Shown here in pieces: positions 33,301 to 44,459 of a stretch of 64,000 nt of DNA. Every line of letters begins with the position of its first letter. Position 1 is the first letter of the stretch. The translations under genes were made by a program, and so were the position numbers. The stretch covers positions 19,277,740 to 19,341,739 of the forward strand of contig NC_135561.1 of NCBI RefSeq assembly GCF_964340395.1. Reading direction: 5' to 3'. The notes below the pieces were generated by a model that was given only the letters and a program-made list of their open reading frames with translations, had not been told where the DNA came from and did no database searches. The stretch is from Glandiceps talaboti (lineage: Eukaryota; Hemichordata; Enteropneusta; Spengelidae).

Positions 33301-36300
33301 GCCATAATTACAAGTGAACTATTAATTTTGAATTCTTAAACGATATACGATATATATGTTACACATTTATTTGGACAATTTCTTTGAATGTCTAGCTTGT
33401 AATGAAGAAGACGGGAAATTCATATGTGACAATGGCATTTGTATCGATGATTATTATAAGTGTGATGTCGAAGATAATTGTGGTGATATGAGCGATGAAA
33501 ACACATGTGGTAAGTAAATTTAGTACATTTTCGCATGTCAATTGATAAGCCCTACATTAGAATTTCAAAACGCATTTCAATTAACATAGAGTAAGTCGAA
33601 TAAATACGAATCTTTGATGTTAGCTTTGTTCAAAATTAGTCAAACCTATTCTCCGTTAAAATCAAGAACAATTACCTTCAATATTAACTATAAAAAATAT
33701 TGAGGTCAGAAGTCACAATAATTTAGCTATTAAGCCAGTGAGGCCGCAAAATTATTGATTACACACTGTTTGAAACAAGCCACTGAATCCCAAAACTCCC
33801 TTTCTCTTTTCTAAACGACCAGAAGAAACATTTCAAATGGCCAGTTTTGAAAGATTTGTGAACTTTGATTTTCTAGGTGCATTGTGGAATATAAAGCCGT
33901 ATTTTTATACCTCTTCTGTAATATTTGCATGCATACATTAAGAAACGAACTTAGGGTGTTTTTGTTTTCACCACCATAGATCATTTTGTTTGTGACAATG
34001 GGCAGCTAACCTATGGTAGCAATCGCTGCGATGGTGGCAATGATTGCAATGACGGAAGCGATGAGAAGGACTGCCGTAAGTAATGTTTTAAAATTAACCT
34101 CACTAGTATTTATTACAATACAAATTAGTTCTGTCACGATTGATGCAAAACGACCCCTGGATCAAGTAAAATCTTATCAACATTACTGCATTTTGCCGTC
34201 TGACAAGACAGAATTTGGAGTAAAATTGCTACATTTTAATGCATTGACAGGTTCTACTTTCACAATGTACATAACGTAGAGACGATCCGTTAAGAAATGT
34301 CAGCTTAAGATTAGAAAATGTAACAATGTTGCTAAGATTCTTTTCATTACTAAACAGTAAAATAAAGTTGTGTTGATGAGACATTTTATCGAGTCAGGCA
34401 ACTTTCGTGAAGTCAACCTGTTTTTTAGAAACCTATAAAGGGTCACACTTAACTCGGAGAGTGATTATATACTGCAAACGTGTGTGCACTATCATAGTTC
34501 CCAAAATTGAGCATATGTACAGCAAATTTTTTGTATGAGGTGGGGTTGTCAAGTGTGGTCTCTATAAGTGTATGTATATGTGTGTCATGTGAACTTAAAA
34601 ACTACATAGCAGGCGAAGTGTGTTCTGATAACGCAGAAGGCAAAGCAAACACATTATTGAATATGGTTTCATTTGATTTTACTTGATTAGATATTTTTGA
34701 GGTTAAATTAAACTTATTCTTCCGTACTTCTACTTTTCCTGGCTAGTCCTTATTCCTAATTATTATTCTCTCTTCGTTAACTGTCGTTAAACGTTTTCTA
34801 TTCATACCTGTATCTACTTGAAAACATGTCTCAACTTATAACTACTAATGTCTCAGTTACAGTAATCCTTTTCCTTCCGTCGGAACTTTTGGAAGATAAT
34901 CACACCAAATAAGACACAATAGTATACTGGTTAGAGATGAAGTCAGTTTTATTCAAATCAAAATCTCCTGTAACATGCTTGAGGGCCCTGTCGATTTATA
35001 TTGAACAGGACCAGATGAACCCATTAAATAATCAAGCTAATTTTCAACATACAATTTCGAATATAACTATTAAAAACGGGACTATTTTCTCGAATAATGT
35101 GTGATTGCGGTTAGGGATTACTAAACACTTGTTATAAACAGCCCTGTCCGCCTCTTGCTATTGAAATTAGGTAACCCCCCCCCCCTATACTTGCACACAC
35201 CTTGTATTCTTGTACAAATATTATATAACATATGTACAGCAACCATTCTCCTTGCACCCTATTTCAAACTCTTAATTATTCACAACCTGTGAAGTGTTTC
35301 AAAATTTGTCTCTATGAAATGGAACTGGTTATTTGTAATTTGGTTCAATATTGCAGCATGCGATCGTTATGAATTTGAATGTGGTGATGGAACCTGTATT
35401 GGTAGTTACTATCGTTGTGACGGTAGTAATGACTGTGAAGATGGCTCGGATGAAGACACAAACTTATGTGGTGAGTTTGAGGAAAATAGAAGTACCTTGT
35501 AATACATATTTCACAGGTGAATTGAATTGGAAGCAATTCTCAGTTCTTTAAATTCATACAGTTGTTTCTGAGTTAATATTTCGTTTTCTTAAAATACTCG
35601 CTTTACTATATTGATTCACCATCACCACCACCATCATCATCACCACCACCACCACCAGCAACAGCAACAATAATATTTCAACACAATTAGCAATTATTTA
35701 TCATGCTTTGAGGGCACAGAAAGGACGTTTACACGACCTCTCTTAAGTAGATTTATTACAATCGGTAAACATTGTTCACAAGAGGCCAGTTGTACATTGG
35801 GTCAAAGCATTAGAATTAAGATATTTCTTGAAACAGTTGTCTCAAGATAGTTAGTAATACCTAAACCTAAGAAATGCAGTCATGTCGAACATGTATAGTG
35901 ATCTTTAAGCAAAAATTAGATACATGACAAGTAAAAAACTTAGATATGTACAAGACTCAATATTGTCACGCATTTTCTTGCAGAGTTTAATTGCATGAAA
36001 GCTGTAAAAAGCTAGCGTTTTATAAAATAAATACCATGAGATGTCACTGAACCAATGAATTTATGTTCACTAGGTGGCTCAAAATAAAATCTTGGAATAT
36101 TGTTTGCTCTGAAGTGTTCAAGAAAAGAGCAACTAGAAAATGTCCGTTTTCCACCTAAGCTAAGTCACACAGCAAGCAAAGCATACTCTCAACGTTGTTC
36201 TTTCTATACGAAAGATAATGTGAAGCGCGACGAAAAGATGCTAAACAGTAACAAATGAATAGGTATTTTCAAAACGTACAGCATTTCGGTTTATACAGTA

Positions 36301-39300
36301 TGTCGATAGCTTATCCACCGAGAAAACCTCACTATGCCAAGTTTAGCGACGTTCAATCAGCTTCAATCGTCTTTCCATTAACGATATGATTGTGTTTACC
36401 CGTTTCCTTTGTTACTAGCTGGCTTTACATGTGATAATGGTGAAAGCGTCTATTGGGCTTTTGAATGTGATGGTTACTTCAATTGTGATGATCATTCAGA
36501 CGAAATATATTGCGGTTAGTGATTAAAGAGCGAAAATAACTTTGTATTCCTATGCCGTTATAGAAATCGATGGTTTTGTATTTATATATTCTTTGATCCT
36601 ATCTAAGCTATTGGAAATATTAATGTGGAATAATACATGTCCCTTTGGGTGAAGTGAGTAATGATCCAGAAAACCCTTTTCATATGATTCTATATACGTT
36701 GTATTTATTATCATGAATATTATTGCTTGACTTATCATATTTTGTCAGATTGCGATGAATATCAATTCAAATGTGATAGTGGTCTTTGTACTTCGAAGTA
36801 CAACAGGTGTGATCAGAGGGACGATTGTGGTGATAATAGTGATGAACAGGACTGTGGTAAGAAAATGAAGTTTACTGTTAGTGCAGTGATAAAATATTTC
36901 AAAGTGGTAATATGGATAAAAAAGTTGGTATCTATTGTAATACAGACAGACATTCGCTATGTCAGTTCCGTTGCATGTGTCCATCTGTTCTCTATTTCAG
37001 TGTTCATGATTACTTATATATACTTTCATTTATTTGAATATACTTTCAGTGTCTATCTCTTCCCCATATTGGCGTTTGTGATTCCTTGTGTCTACAAAGT
37101 TTGTTTACAGATCATTTCCTGTTCTTACCATAACAAACATTTAAAAACAATTGTTTGAATGTTGTAATTAGACTTGGTCTATCAAGTACAAATATATCTT
37201 AAACAAATACATATTTCTCGTCAACAATGCCAATTTAACTTATTTTCCAGAGAACTTTTCAGTTCACTTTTCAGTAGACCATAAATTATGATATAATATT
37301 ACACTATGCAGATTACCACGTGTAGAAGACATGTGATATTAGTATATCCTAATGAGTGTAATAAACAAAAAAAATGAAGAAATGAAAAGATTTCATCTGA
37401 ATTAATAGAGATTTAATTATTGTACTGATGTAGCAACTATAGATTACATTAACATTTCAACTGTAATGTGGGAAGTTTTAATTTCTATGCATTCAGTATC
37501 TCTCTTAGTACACACCAAATCTATACAATCTTAACATTATCATATTCATAGAATGGTATGTCTGTGATGATGGCGAGATATTGAGTCCAGGGGATCATTC
37601 TTGTAATGGATATTTTAATTGTGGAGACCACAGTGATGAAGTCGGTTGTCGTAAGTATTCCTATCTCCTACGGTATGATAATGCTGTACACGATGTAAAA
37701 TAAATAACAATACCATTAAGGATTTTAGTCGTGCTTACAATTCACACTGGTTTCAAGTATGAAAAATTGAAAAACATTACATTCTTGCAAAAATAACATT
37801 CAGCTAGGGCCGTTTTGTTTCATTTTTGCAACAATGCACAAACCTTATACTCAAAATTTTGGTTTTTCACTCTGCTCAGAATTTATATCTTTCTCCATTG
37901 AACCCTCCCAATATCATACATGTTGACAAGTAACCTCTATGCCGCCATTCCATCACCATTTGAATTCACTTTACTGAAGATAGACATTCTTACAACTTGC
38001 TTTAACATGATATTCTGCAGTTAATGTATTTGATTTCCTGTGTTATCCATTAATCTTCCTTGTTGTAATTAATTGATGATTTTACTCCCTTTCTTACACG
38101 TACCAGCATGTGACGCAACTGATAGACAATGGCGATGTGACAATGGACTATGTATATATGATTACCAAAAATGTAGCGGTTACGATGATTGTGGTGATAA
38201 TTCAGATGAAAGGGACTGTGGTGAGAAAATCTATGCAGTCAATTTAATTATTGATAACAAAAATGTAACACATTCGAATAAATCAGACGAACCCTTTCCC
38301 GTGTATTTCCCTGGGTAATATATAAGTTTCTATACTTGCATAACAAAAAACGTAGATGTTACTTTCCGCCGTTTTGTCGTGGATGTAACTATTCTAAACA
38401 ATGACAAGATAGTCGTGTATATTTAGGAATGAAATAATGAAACAAATACCTGACAAAATGTTTGATGAAGATGACACTTTTTAGAAAATTATTTTACCAT
38501 ATATCAGCAAGTAACAAGTGAAATTCTCCTTGTTCAGAGCATGAATGACAACAACTTTTTGTAACCTGTATTTATTTTATTTTTTTTAGAGAAATACACC
38601 TGTAAAGATGGAGAGGAAGTCCTTATTTCTTCAGAAAAAGTAGGGGGGATAGAATGTGACGGTAATAGAGATTGCACGGACATGAGTGATGAACTGAACT
38701 GTGGTAGGATATTTTTAGATTCGTACTTTCAGCTACGCTTTTATATTTTACATGGTACACTCACAACATATGTCTGAATATCAAATAATTGATATACGTT
38801 CCTAACGTTTCTAAATGATCTGAAATAGATGTTTTAATATTGTTTTATATAATCTCATTCTCGAATTTAACTTCGTATAGCAGTGTTTTCTTAAGTCACG
38901 ACGCATGAGTGACTTCAGTCCTAAATTCTCGGAAGTTGGTAACGCCCTCCATCACGATTCATCGAGATGGTTGTAATGTCCAAATATGAATAGTTTCCTT
39001 AATCTCTCTAAGTCTCCTAAACCAATCCTGAACGTTTGTACAGATCGGTTTTCATCATACAATCTCATTCTCATTATTTACAATTATCACATAATAAAGC
39101 ACGAATTTACATATGTAACAAATACATACATACATACATACATACATACATACATACATACATACATACAGACTATCACCAGAGCAATTGTAATCAATTC
39201 TCAAGATATATTTGTTTCACACCTATCTTTCTTATCATATCACTTTGGCATACCTTCCTTATTTTATAGTTTGTTTTGCAAAAAATGAATAACAAACACG

Positions 39301-41804
39301 AACTTGGTCTGTTTTGTTGATAAACGTAAGCTAATCAAAAATAACCTATTTCTCATTACATTTTAACAAAGGTCTGCATGATATGTATTTGTTTAATTTT
39401 TCCGTTTTCCTGTACGTGTGATATTACGTCACTTTTTTATTATAGAATGTCGAGCCTACCAATTTCCATGTGCCAACACCAGATGTGTTGAACGTTATGA
39501 ACGTTGTAATGGTTATGATGGTTGTGGAGACATGTCTGATGAGGCTGATTGTGGTACGTTCATATTTGTTTTAAACTTCTCAAGGATTTGACATTTCCAT
39601 TCTTGTACGTTTCAAACACATGGAAGGACTTGTTTTCATTAGAAACTGCTCAGTTTCCTCGGCCAACGGGGGTTAATGGCTTGATAGGGACTCACCTTAC
39701 TTTTCTCGGCAATTTTATCACAAATGTCGGTTTATTACAAATTTTGGCAATTATTAAAATGTCAGTTGTACACTGCTCCCACCCATCTAGAAAATTACCA
39801 GTAACTTATGAAGCATGCCAATCTACTTTATGTGAAATTATAGGGGTAAAAAGCTATGGTGTGCTTTTATCGATTTCACCAAACCATTTGATTATATAGT
39901 AAGGAATAATTTATGGTATAAGTTACTAAAGATCGGAGTTCGTGGAAGAATGTTAAATATAATCATGTCTATGTACAATGAAGCAAAATCACATGTTCAG
40001 TATTCAGTATTCAGACTGGAGTGAGACAAGGTGTCTCCATTTCTTTTTTCTATTTTTATAAATGATATTGAGGAAGAGTTTTTTATCAGGGGCGCTGAAG
40101 GCATTGTCATCAACCATTTCAGGATTTTTATGTTACTCTATGTAGACAACATTGTTATTTTTGCTGGGACACAATTAGGCATTCAGAAAGGGCTTGATAT
40201 TTTGTATGATTACTGTCATCGTTGACGTTTGAAAGTTAACATATCCAAATAAAAAATTTTGATTTTTAGAAGAGGGGGATCCTTAAATAGAAATGTGTTT
40301 TTTTAAATAATGGATACGAAGAATTGACTATTGTAAACTAAACAAATTTACTTATTTAGGGTTAGTATTCACCCCAGGAGGTTCTTTTGAGATGGCACAA
40401 AGAACATTGGCGGGTCAAGCACAGAAAGCAGTTTTTTCAACTGAACACATATCTTTATAAGTTTGAAAATCTCGAGGAACGTTTTATATTTATTTGACAC
40501 TTGACCACTAAATTATGGGGCTGAGATATGGGGCTTTGTTCATGCTGACGCTATTGAGAGAGTTCATCTGTCATTCTGTAAAAAGCTTCTTGGCGTTAAG
40601 CAGAGTACACAAAATGATTTCATCTATGGTGAACTTGGTAGAGTCCCATATCGAATAGTTCGCTTTTATATGATTGTAAAATTTTGGTTGAAAATAATAT
40701 GCTGTAAGCCAAGCAAATATATAAGGAGAATTTATGATGTTTTATTGACTGATCAGCAACAACATCCCAGATGTAACAGTTGGGTGTCGTCAGTAAAAAA
40801 TCTTTTAGCTGAGTTGGGAGTGACGTATGCATGGATGCAACAGGAGGTGGGGGATGAGTTTAAATTCTTGGCTTTAATTAAGCAGCGACTATCTGACAAC
40901 TATATACAAACTTGGAACAGCAGATTGAATGATTCATCCAGAGCAAGACTATATAGACATTTTGATACTTTTAATTTCAAACCATATTTAGGCATTGTGT
41001 CTATTACAAAATTTAGACATGCTATCAATAGATTAAGAGTTTCGTCACACCCACTCCAAATCGAGGCTGGCCGTTGGACCAGGCCGAGAAACTCACCTGT
41101 GGATAGGGTGTGCAGCAACTGTGGGGTTATTGAAGATGAGTTTCATTTCGTTTTAGTGTGTACAAAATTTGGTCTGCTCAGGGATAGGTACATACCTCGA
41201 TAATACTGGACTCGCCCAAATATGTTCAAATTTATCGATCTGGTGTCCCCCGACAAAACTTCCATTGTACGACGACTAAGCCTTTATATTTACAAGGCAT
41301 TCATGATTAGGCGCATAATGGCCAATAATTGCCACTGGTGGCATGTTAACATGTTAACATATAATCACAAATTTGTATCTTCTCCACTAAGTTATGTAAC
41401 CAATGTATAGTTATTGTCTATTTATTCTTGACTTGAAAGCTCATGGGTCAGTTGACCTGATGCAATAAACCTATGTATAATAATACTGTGTTTCCATACA
41501 CATTCAATTGTACATGTATGACCATACGACTTCTCTAAATGACGCTTGTTGTCACCCATATAAGTCATCAATCAATCAAGTTAATTTAAAATTACCAACC
41601 TATCCAATTTTAATAAAATTTCATAATCTTAAATTGTGTTCAATATGACATTAATAATGGATGGTTTTTTCCATACGTTTCTCTGTAGTTTGTTCGGAGG
41701 CACAGTTCAAATGTGACAACGACAAGTGTACAACAGCCAGCTATGTTTGCGATGGTTATGATGACTGCGGTGATAATTCTGATGAACAGAATTGTCAAGA
41801 TTAG
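22610..41804 (+). CDS. Gene B: signal peptide-thyroglobulin type 1-WAP-LDLa(18) secreted protein, complete
   Basis: The 21 coding exons total 2394 nt, giving 797 aa plus stop TAG 41802-41804. Exons: 22610-22682, 22881-23120, 24873-25010, 25758-25868, 26302-26424, 28946-29035, 29949-30059, 30438-30539, 31687-31806, 32550-32648, 33016-33123, 33396-33509, 33980-34075, 35357-35470, 36419-36514, 36749-36856, 37552-37650, 38107-38220, 38590-38703, 39446-39553, 41689-41804. Every internal intron is phase 1, and the summed length is divisible by three, which supports the model. The order is signal peptide, one Tg1, one WAP, then 18 LDLa. Tg1 and WAP domains are both common in secreted protease inhibitors and LDLa modules bind ligands, so an extracellular inhibitor or scavenger-type role is likely but inferred. 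LDLa modules 4-18 match gene A one for one. Seven modules lack cysteines 1 and 3. The start ATG opens a clear signal peptide about 70 bp after a TATA box. Confidence 0.88.
22881..23120 (+). CDS. Gene B exon 2: thyroglobulin type-1 domain
   Basis: This 80-codon phase 1-1 exon has six cysteines in the Tg1 order: RHC near the start, VKC, then [10 protein letters not shown], and a final PIC about 20 residues later. The hallmark CWC core is here CAC, with Ala replacing Trp. The usual QC spacing before it is kept. Tg1 domains often inhibit cysteine or other proteases (equistatin, saxiphilin, p41 Ii). Whether this variant inhibits anything cannot be told from sequence. The donor is GTAGGG. Confidence 0.8.
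23417..23470 (+). other. Hammerhead-ribozyme-like motif, degenerate
   Basis: CTGAAGA (23417-23423) is followed by a stem CGTCC...GGACG and then GAAAC (23443-23447). This is the order of a hammerhead core (CUGANGA, stem II, GAAA). A possible stem III CTGTT...AACAG follows, but it is not closed by the required UH cleavage dinucleotide. Probably a remnant of a Penelope-type or similar retroelement in intron 2 of gene B. Confidence 0.25.
23815..24725. repeat. Composite tetranucleotide array (GACA/CATA/CATG/GGAC)
   Basis: Blocks of GACA, CATA, CATG, GACA and GGAC alternate. They are repeatedly separated by the same spacer, ATATCCAGCCAGTCAGA (at about 23918, 24115, 24266 and 24567). It fills most of intron 2 of gene B. 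Confidence 0.95.
24873..25010 (+). CDS. Gene B exon 3: WAP four-disulfide-core domain
   Basis: This 46-codon phase 1-1 exon has eight cysteines. It opens KPGQCP and continues with SC, KC, then D-x-x-C-P, then [12 protein letters not shown] and a closing VAP. That is the complete WAP signature (KxGxCP...KCC...CG..C..P). WAP domains occur in serine-protease inhibitors such as elafin and SLPI and in antimicrobial proteins. The usual inhibitory-loop position between Cys1 and Cys2 reads PWSRSVDS; its specificity cannot be assigned. The upstream intron is filled with a tetranucleotide array of nearly 1 kb (23815-24725). Confidence 0.88.
25498..25780 (+). repeat. 126-bp local duplication including a splice acceptor and exon start
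   Basis: TTTTCAGAATGTTATCCATCAGAA occurs in two places, with exon-like starts at 25632 and 25758. The second is the real LDLa exon. The first is followed by CAG|GTAAAT, which would make a 20-nt pseudo-exon at 25632-25651. Confidence 0.7.
25758..29035 (+). CDS. Gene B exons 4-6: LDLa modules 1-3
   Basis: Exon 25758-25868 is a six-cysteine LDLa (ECYPSEFAC...DLTC-type spacing, PNGEDEH core). Exon 26302-26424 and exon 28946-29035 are four-cysteine LDLa modules ([10 protein letters not shown]...KADEGNC and [10 protein letters not shown]...DGSDEMDC). Exon 26302 has a tandem acceptor CAGCAG, so Thr-Glu or Lys is possible at its first position. The third module is the shortest (30 codons). The gene A counterparts of these three must lie left of the window. 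Confidence 0.82.
27150..27720 (+). mobile_element. LINE 3' remnant with (AAAT)n tail
   Basis: Frames near 27175-27260 read [20 protein letters not shown], and near 27398-27460 [20 protein letters not shown]. These are the W-N-x-LP-x2-IR-x-S-x-TL-x2-FK C-terminal pattern of LINE ORF2 proteins. A tail of (AAAT)n follows at 27649-27719. It lies in the gene B intron between LDLa modules 2 and 3. Confidence 0.6.
27870..27965 (+). mobile_element. Possible tRNA-derived SINE head
   Basis: GGTTCGAAACCC at 27921-27932 fits a polymerase III B box. TTAGTTTGGGC about 35-40 bp upstream could be a poor A box. No proper tRNA cloverleaf forms, so a decayed SINE is more likely than a tRNA gene. Confidence 0.3.
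28782..28853. repeat. (GT)n microsatellite
   Basis: About 36 GT units in the gene B intron before LDLa module 3. The stretch 27966-28780 shows no gene. Confidence 0.95.
29949..41804 (+). CDS. Gene B exons 7-21: LDLa modules 4-18 (counterparts of all gene A exons)
   Basis: Cysteine counts per module in order 4-18: 6, 4, 6, 6, 6, 6, 4, 6, 4, 6, 4, 6, 4, 6, 6. All keep a D-C-x-[DNS]-x-[SAT]-D-E calcium core, or a close variant, and the terminal cysteine. Exon lengths are the same as in gene A except module 6 (120 nt versus 114 nt, two extra residues before the first cysteine). The last exon ends NCQD-stop in both genes. Confidence 0.85.
35895..36300 (-). mobile_element. Older LINE remnant, copy B counterpart
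   Basis: Matches 13940-14400 over most of its length (for example TAAGCTAAGTCACA near 36155). Non-functional. Confidence 0.45.
39121..39170. repeat. (CATA)n, copy B
   Basis: Short counterpart of the 630-bp array at 17170-17797. Confidence 0.95.
39838..41485 (+). mobile_element. Degenerate 5'-truncated LINE in the last gene B intron
   Basis: Reverse-transcriptase traces include [11 protein letters not shown] near 39865, GVRQG near 40020, FINDIEEE near 40055, and YVDN in place of YADD near 40138. They are followed by the C-terminal frame 40670-41203 with [18 protein letters not shown], the zinc motif. Several stops and frameshifts make it inactive. The homologous intron of gene A (around 18735) has no insertion, so this is an insertion in copy B. 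The 3' end is near AATAAACCTATGTATAATAA. Confidence 0.72.
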
Positions 41805-41813
41805 ACAGATGTC

Positions 41814-42010
41814 AATAAATCAATCACAATGCATATTTTTTGACGTGTCTTTAGAAGTAGATAATTTAGTAAAGAATCATATTTAATAATATCCTATCAA
41901 TTCAATGTATAACATTTTTATCAGTACAACAACGATACGATAGCATTCCAGAATATGTCTCTGTAGTTATCTGCATGTATTTCCACATGGTAAAGCTAGG
42001 TGTGAATAAA
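41814..42010 (+). terminator. Poly(A) signals of gene B
   Basis: AATAAA occurs at 41814-41819 and 42005-42010, the counterparts of the two signals in gene A. Which one is used cannot be seen. Confidence 0.45.
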
Positions 42011-42147
42011 ACCACTCTCGGATTGTTCTGAAAGGTTTTGTTTCGAGTAATTTGTTTTATTTATTTATGTTAAATAATCCCTGTAAAGTGTCTCTCGATG
42101 TGAATCAATTTGACTCAAGGCCACTGCTTACCTACAGATACAGCGAC

Positions 42148-42163
42148 AGGCAGGCAGGCAGGC

Positions 42164-42213
<50 letters not shown>

Positions 42214-42255
42214 GTTAATCGCTCGCTCACTCACTCACTCTCTCACTCACTCACT
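42148..42255. repeat. (CAGA)n and (CTCA)n downstream of gene B
   Basis: CAGGCAGG, then about 14 CAGA units, then CACTCACTC. Counterpart of 19460-19612. Confidence 0.9.
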
Positions 42256-43148
42256 GATTGCTTGATAGATTTTGAGTGTTTCAGAATTTGTTGAAAGTTT
42301 TCTTACCATTTAGCGCTAGCATAGCATGAGCCTACCTTTTGGAAAAAGTTTTGCATAAAAATACTCACTCTAAAGAACTAATTTTCAATCCTGTCAGTGT
42401 CTCCAAATTTCCAACGTGCACGTGTATCAAGCCGATATTTTTACAAATACAGTTCCCAAAATGCAATAATTTCACAAATTCTGGTGTCTGTCCTGAATAT
42501 TCATAATACCATAGTCCACCATAGGAGATAAAAAAAAATTCTGTAATCGTCTCTAAAATGGCACCTTCATCGGTGGTATATGAGCTTTATGAGCATGTTA
42601 CACAGTCAAAGTCATCTAGTATAATGAGCATCATCTTAATCTGACCCTAATTATAAACGGAATGGGCCTTTAAGGGAATCGAACGTTTAAACAGAGTTTG
42701 GTCAATATATAAGAATATCCTACAATGGAAATGATTATTCTACAAAAGATAATAAAACAGGTTTAAAATGATCTTGCAAACCATTACCATTTAACCTTAA
42801 CATATTTGAGGGGAAATGAAGATTATCGAAATTTGACTTATAGGAATAAAATGGATCGCGATGGATCTGATGGTTGAATTGTTAACATGAATACTTGATA
42901 TAAAGATTTAGTATATTGCCAAAGGGATACGAACAATTTCATGAACCTTCAAAATGAGTGAATAAAGAAAAATAACGTGCCTTTTTAAAAACGCCTTTGG
43001 TACTTATTTTCTGTGAATGGTCGAACTTACCAGACAGCTGCACTTCGACTAAAACAGCCACGGGTGTCACGTGGTATGGTGTGATGTGACAACTCTTTAA
43101 ATTGTTTGATCAGAGTTCATACCGCATCACTTCAGCACTGATACGACT

Positions 43149-44210
43149 ATGAACAACACTACCACATCAAGTGATGCTGTGTATGCTAGATCTTCTATAA
43201 AGTTTCCATTACCGTCTGTGACTCAAATCGCATCTTCAGCTGAAATTGTATTTGCGACATTTGCCATTTTCGGTAATCTTTTCTTTATCCTTGCTGTTAT
43301 TCTGAAGAAACGTCTTAGGACATCACAGAATATATACCTGATCAATCTAAGTATCACCGATATCTTCTCAGCCGTATTTGTTTCCTCACCAACGATAGAC
43401 TCCTTTATACATCGTGGTTGGCGATTTGGTTTGAAGGCCTGCGTAGCACACAACCTACTTCACCCGGTCTTGCTAAGTACATCTCTGTGGCTATCTGTCT
43501 GCATCGCAGCTAACCGATATCTTCATGTCGTTCACAGTGGCAAATATAAACTACTAACCAACAAATATAGCATAACTCTATCTCTTATTTTTGCATGGTG
43601 TTTTCCATGTGCAGTACGAGCACCAGGATATGCAGAACCTGGTTACTCAAAATACATCCCGGTTACATTTCTGTGCCGTGGATCTATGAATCAATCGATA
43701 ACTGCAGTGTTGGTTTATATTCCATGCTGTGTCATTATCGTCTGTTACATACTAATCTTTCGATGGGTGAAAATAAGCCGTCAGCGGGTTCAAGCACATG
43801 CAGATAACCAGAGCAGCATAAAGGGAGCCAGTCGACAAGAGATACGAATGCTCTTTGTTTTCTTCGGTATCTTTTTTCTCATTCTGCTTGGCTATCTCCC
43901 ATTCGTGATGCTTGTCAATGTCAGCGACATAATTGGGGTGGCTCCAAATCCAAATGCCTCAACGTTGCTCTACCCTTTAATTCACCTTGGCGGAGTTCTC
44001 AATCCGTTGCTGTACGGGATCTGCAACAAGAATTTCAAGCGTGCGTACAAGCAAATGATCACAGGTGACTTATTCTTTAAGAAAACTTCGAACAATGACA
44101 CGACAGCCGCTAATCGAACAAACAGACAAACTGTTCGACCAGAATCCAGAGTAAACACCGTGTCTTCGGCTGTGCTGGTTCCCCGAGAAGCAGTCGTAAT
44201 TACTGATTAA
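43149..44210 (+). CDS. Rhodopsin-class GPCR, melatonin-receptor-like, single exon
   Basis: The intact 353-residue frame has seven hydrophobic helices: about 31-52, 62-83, 97-121, 140-158, 184-206, 235-256 and 274-292. Class A landmarks are GN at 42-43, LSITD with D71, C98 and C176 for the extracellular disulfide, W150 in helix 4, P251 in helix 6 and NPLLY at 285-289. The helix 3 motif is NRY (122-124) rather than DRY, as in melatonin receptors and their invertebrate relatives. Helix 6 reads LGYLP, without the usual CWxP. NNTT at residues 2-5 offers N-glycosylation. It lies 1.3 kb downstream of gene B in the same orientation and is the intact partner of the fragment at 20644. Ligand unknown; the orphan melatonin-like or moody-like group is the best guess. 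Confidence 0.88.
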   Translation: MNNTTTSSDAVYARSSIKFPLPSVTQIASSAEIVFATFAIFGNLFFILAVILKKRLRTSQNIYLINLSITDIFSAVFVSSPTIDSFIHRGWRFGLKACVAHNLLHPVLLSTSLWLSVCIAANRYLHVVHSGKYKLLTNKYSITLSLIFAWCFPCAVRAPGYAEPGYSKYIPVTFLCRGSMNQSITAVLVYIPCCVIIVCYILIFRWVKISRQRVQAHADNQSSIKGASRQEIRMLFVFFGIFFLILLGYLPFVMLVNVSDIIGVAPNPNASTLLYPLIHLGGVLNPLLYGICNKNFKRAYKQMITGDLFFKKTSNNDTTAANRTNRQTVRPESRVNTVSSAVLVPREAVVITD

Positions 44211-44405
44211 ATAGGAATTGCTGATTACCATGACGACTACTGACCTTGTTACCAGACACTGAAACGGAAAGATAATTATGGGTATATTTCATTTTTTAAA
44301 TATTTGAAGTTTTCTAGACAGGGCTGAGAGTTTAACTTATTGCTTTTAATTGTATTGATTGCATAAATGTAAGAGCAAATGTAGGAATTTTCCAGATATG
44401 TAAAG

Positions 44406-44408
<3 letters not shown>

Positions 44409-44457
<49 letters not shown>
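44409..44457. repeat. (GT)n microsatellite 3' of GPCR
   Basis: About 25 GT units 200 bp after the GPCR stop. The stretch 44458-45640 holds no recognisable gene. Confidence 0.95.

Positions 44458-44459
<2 letters not shown>

Larger units (their letters stand above)
29916..43263. repeat. Segmental tandem duplication, copy B
   Basis: This is the counterpart of 1-20757. It carries the intact end of gene B and runs without interruption into the complete GPCR gene. Copy B has its own LINE insertion at 39838-41485 that copy A lacks. Homology must extend further left than 29916, because A's 5' exons lie outside the window. Confidence 0.85.
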
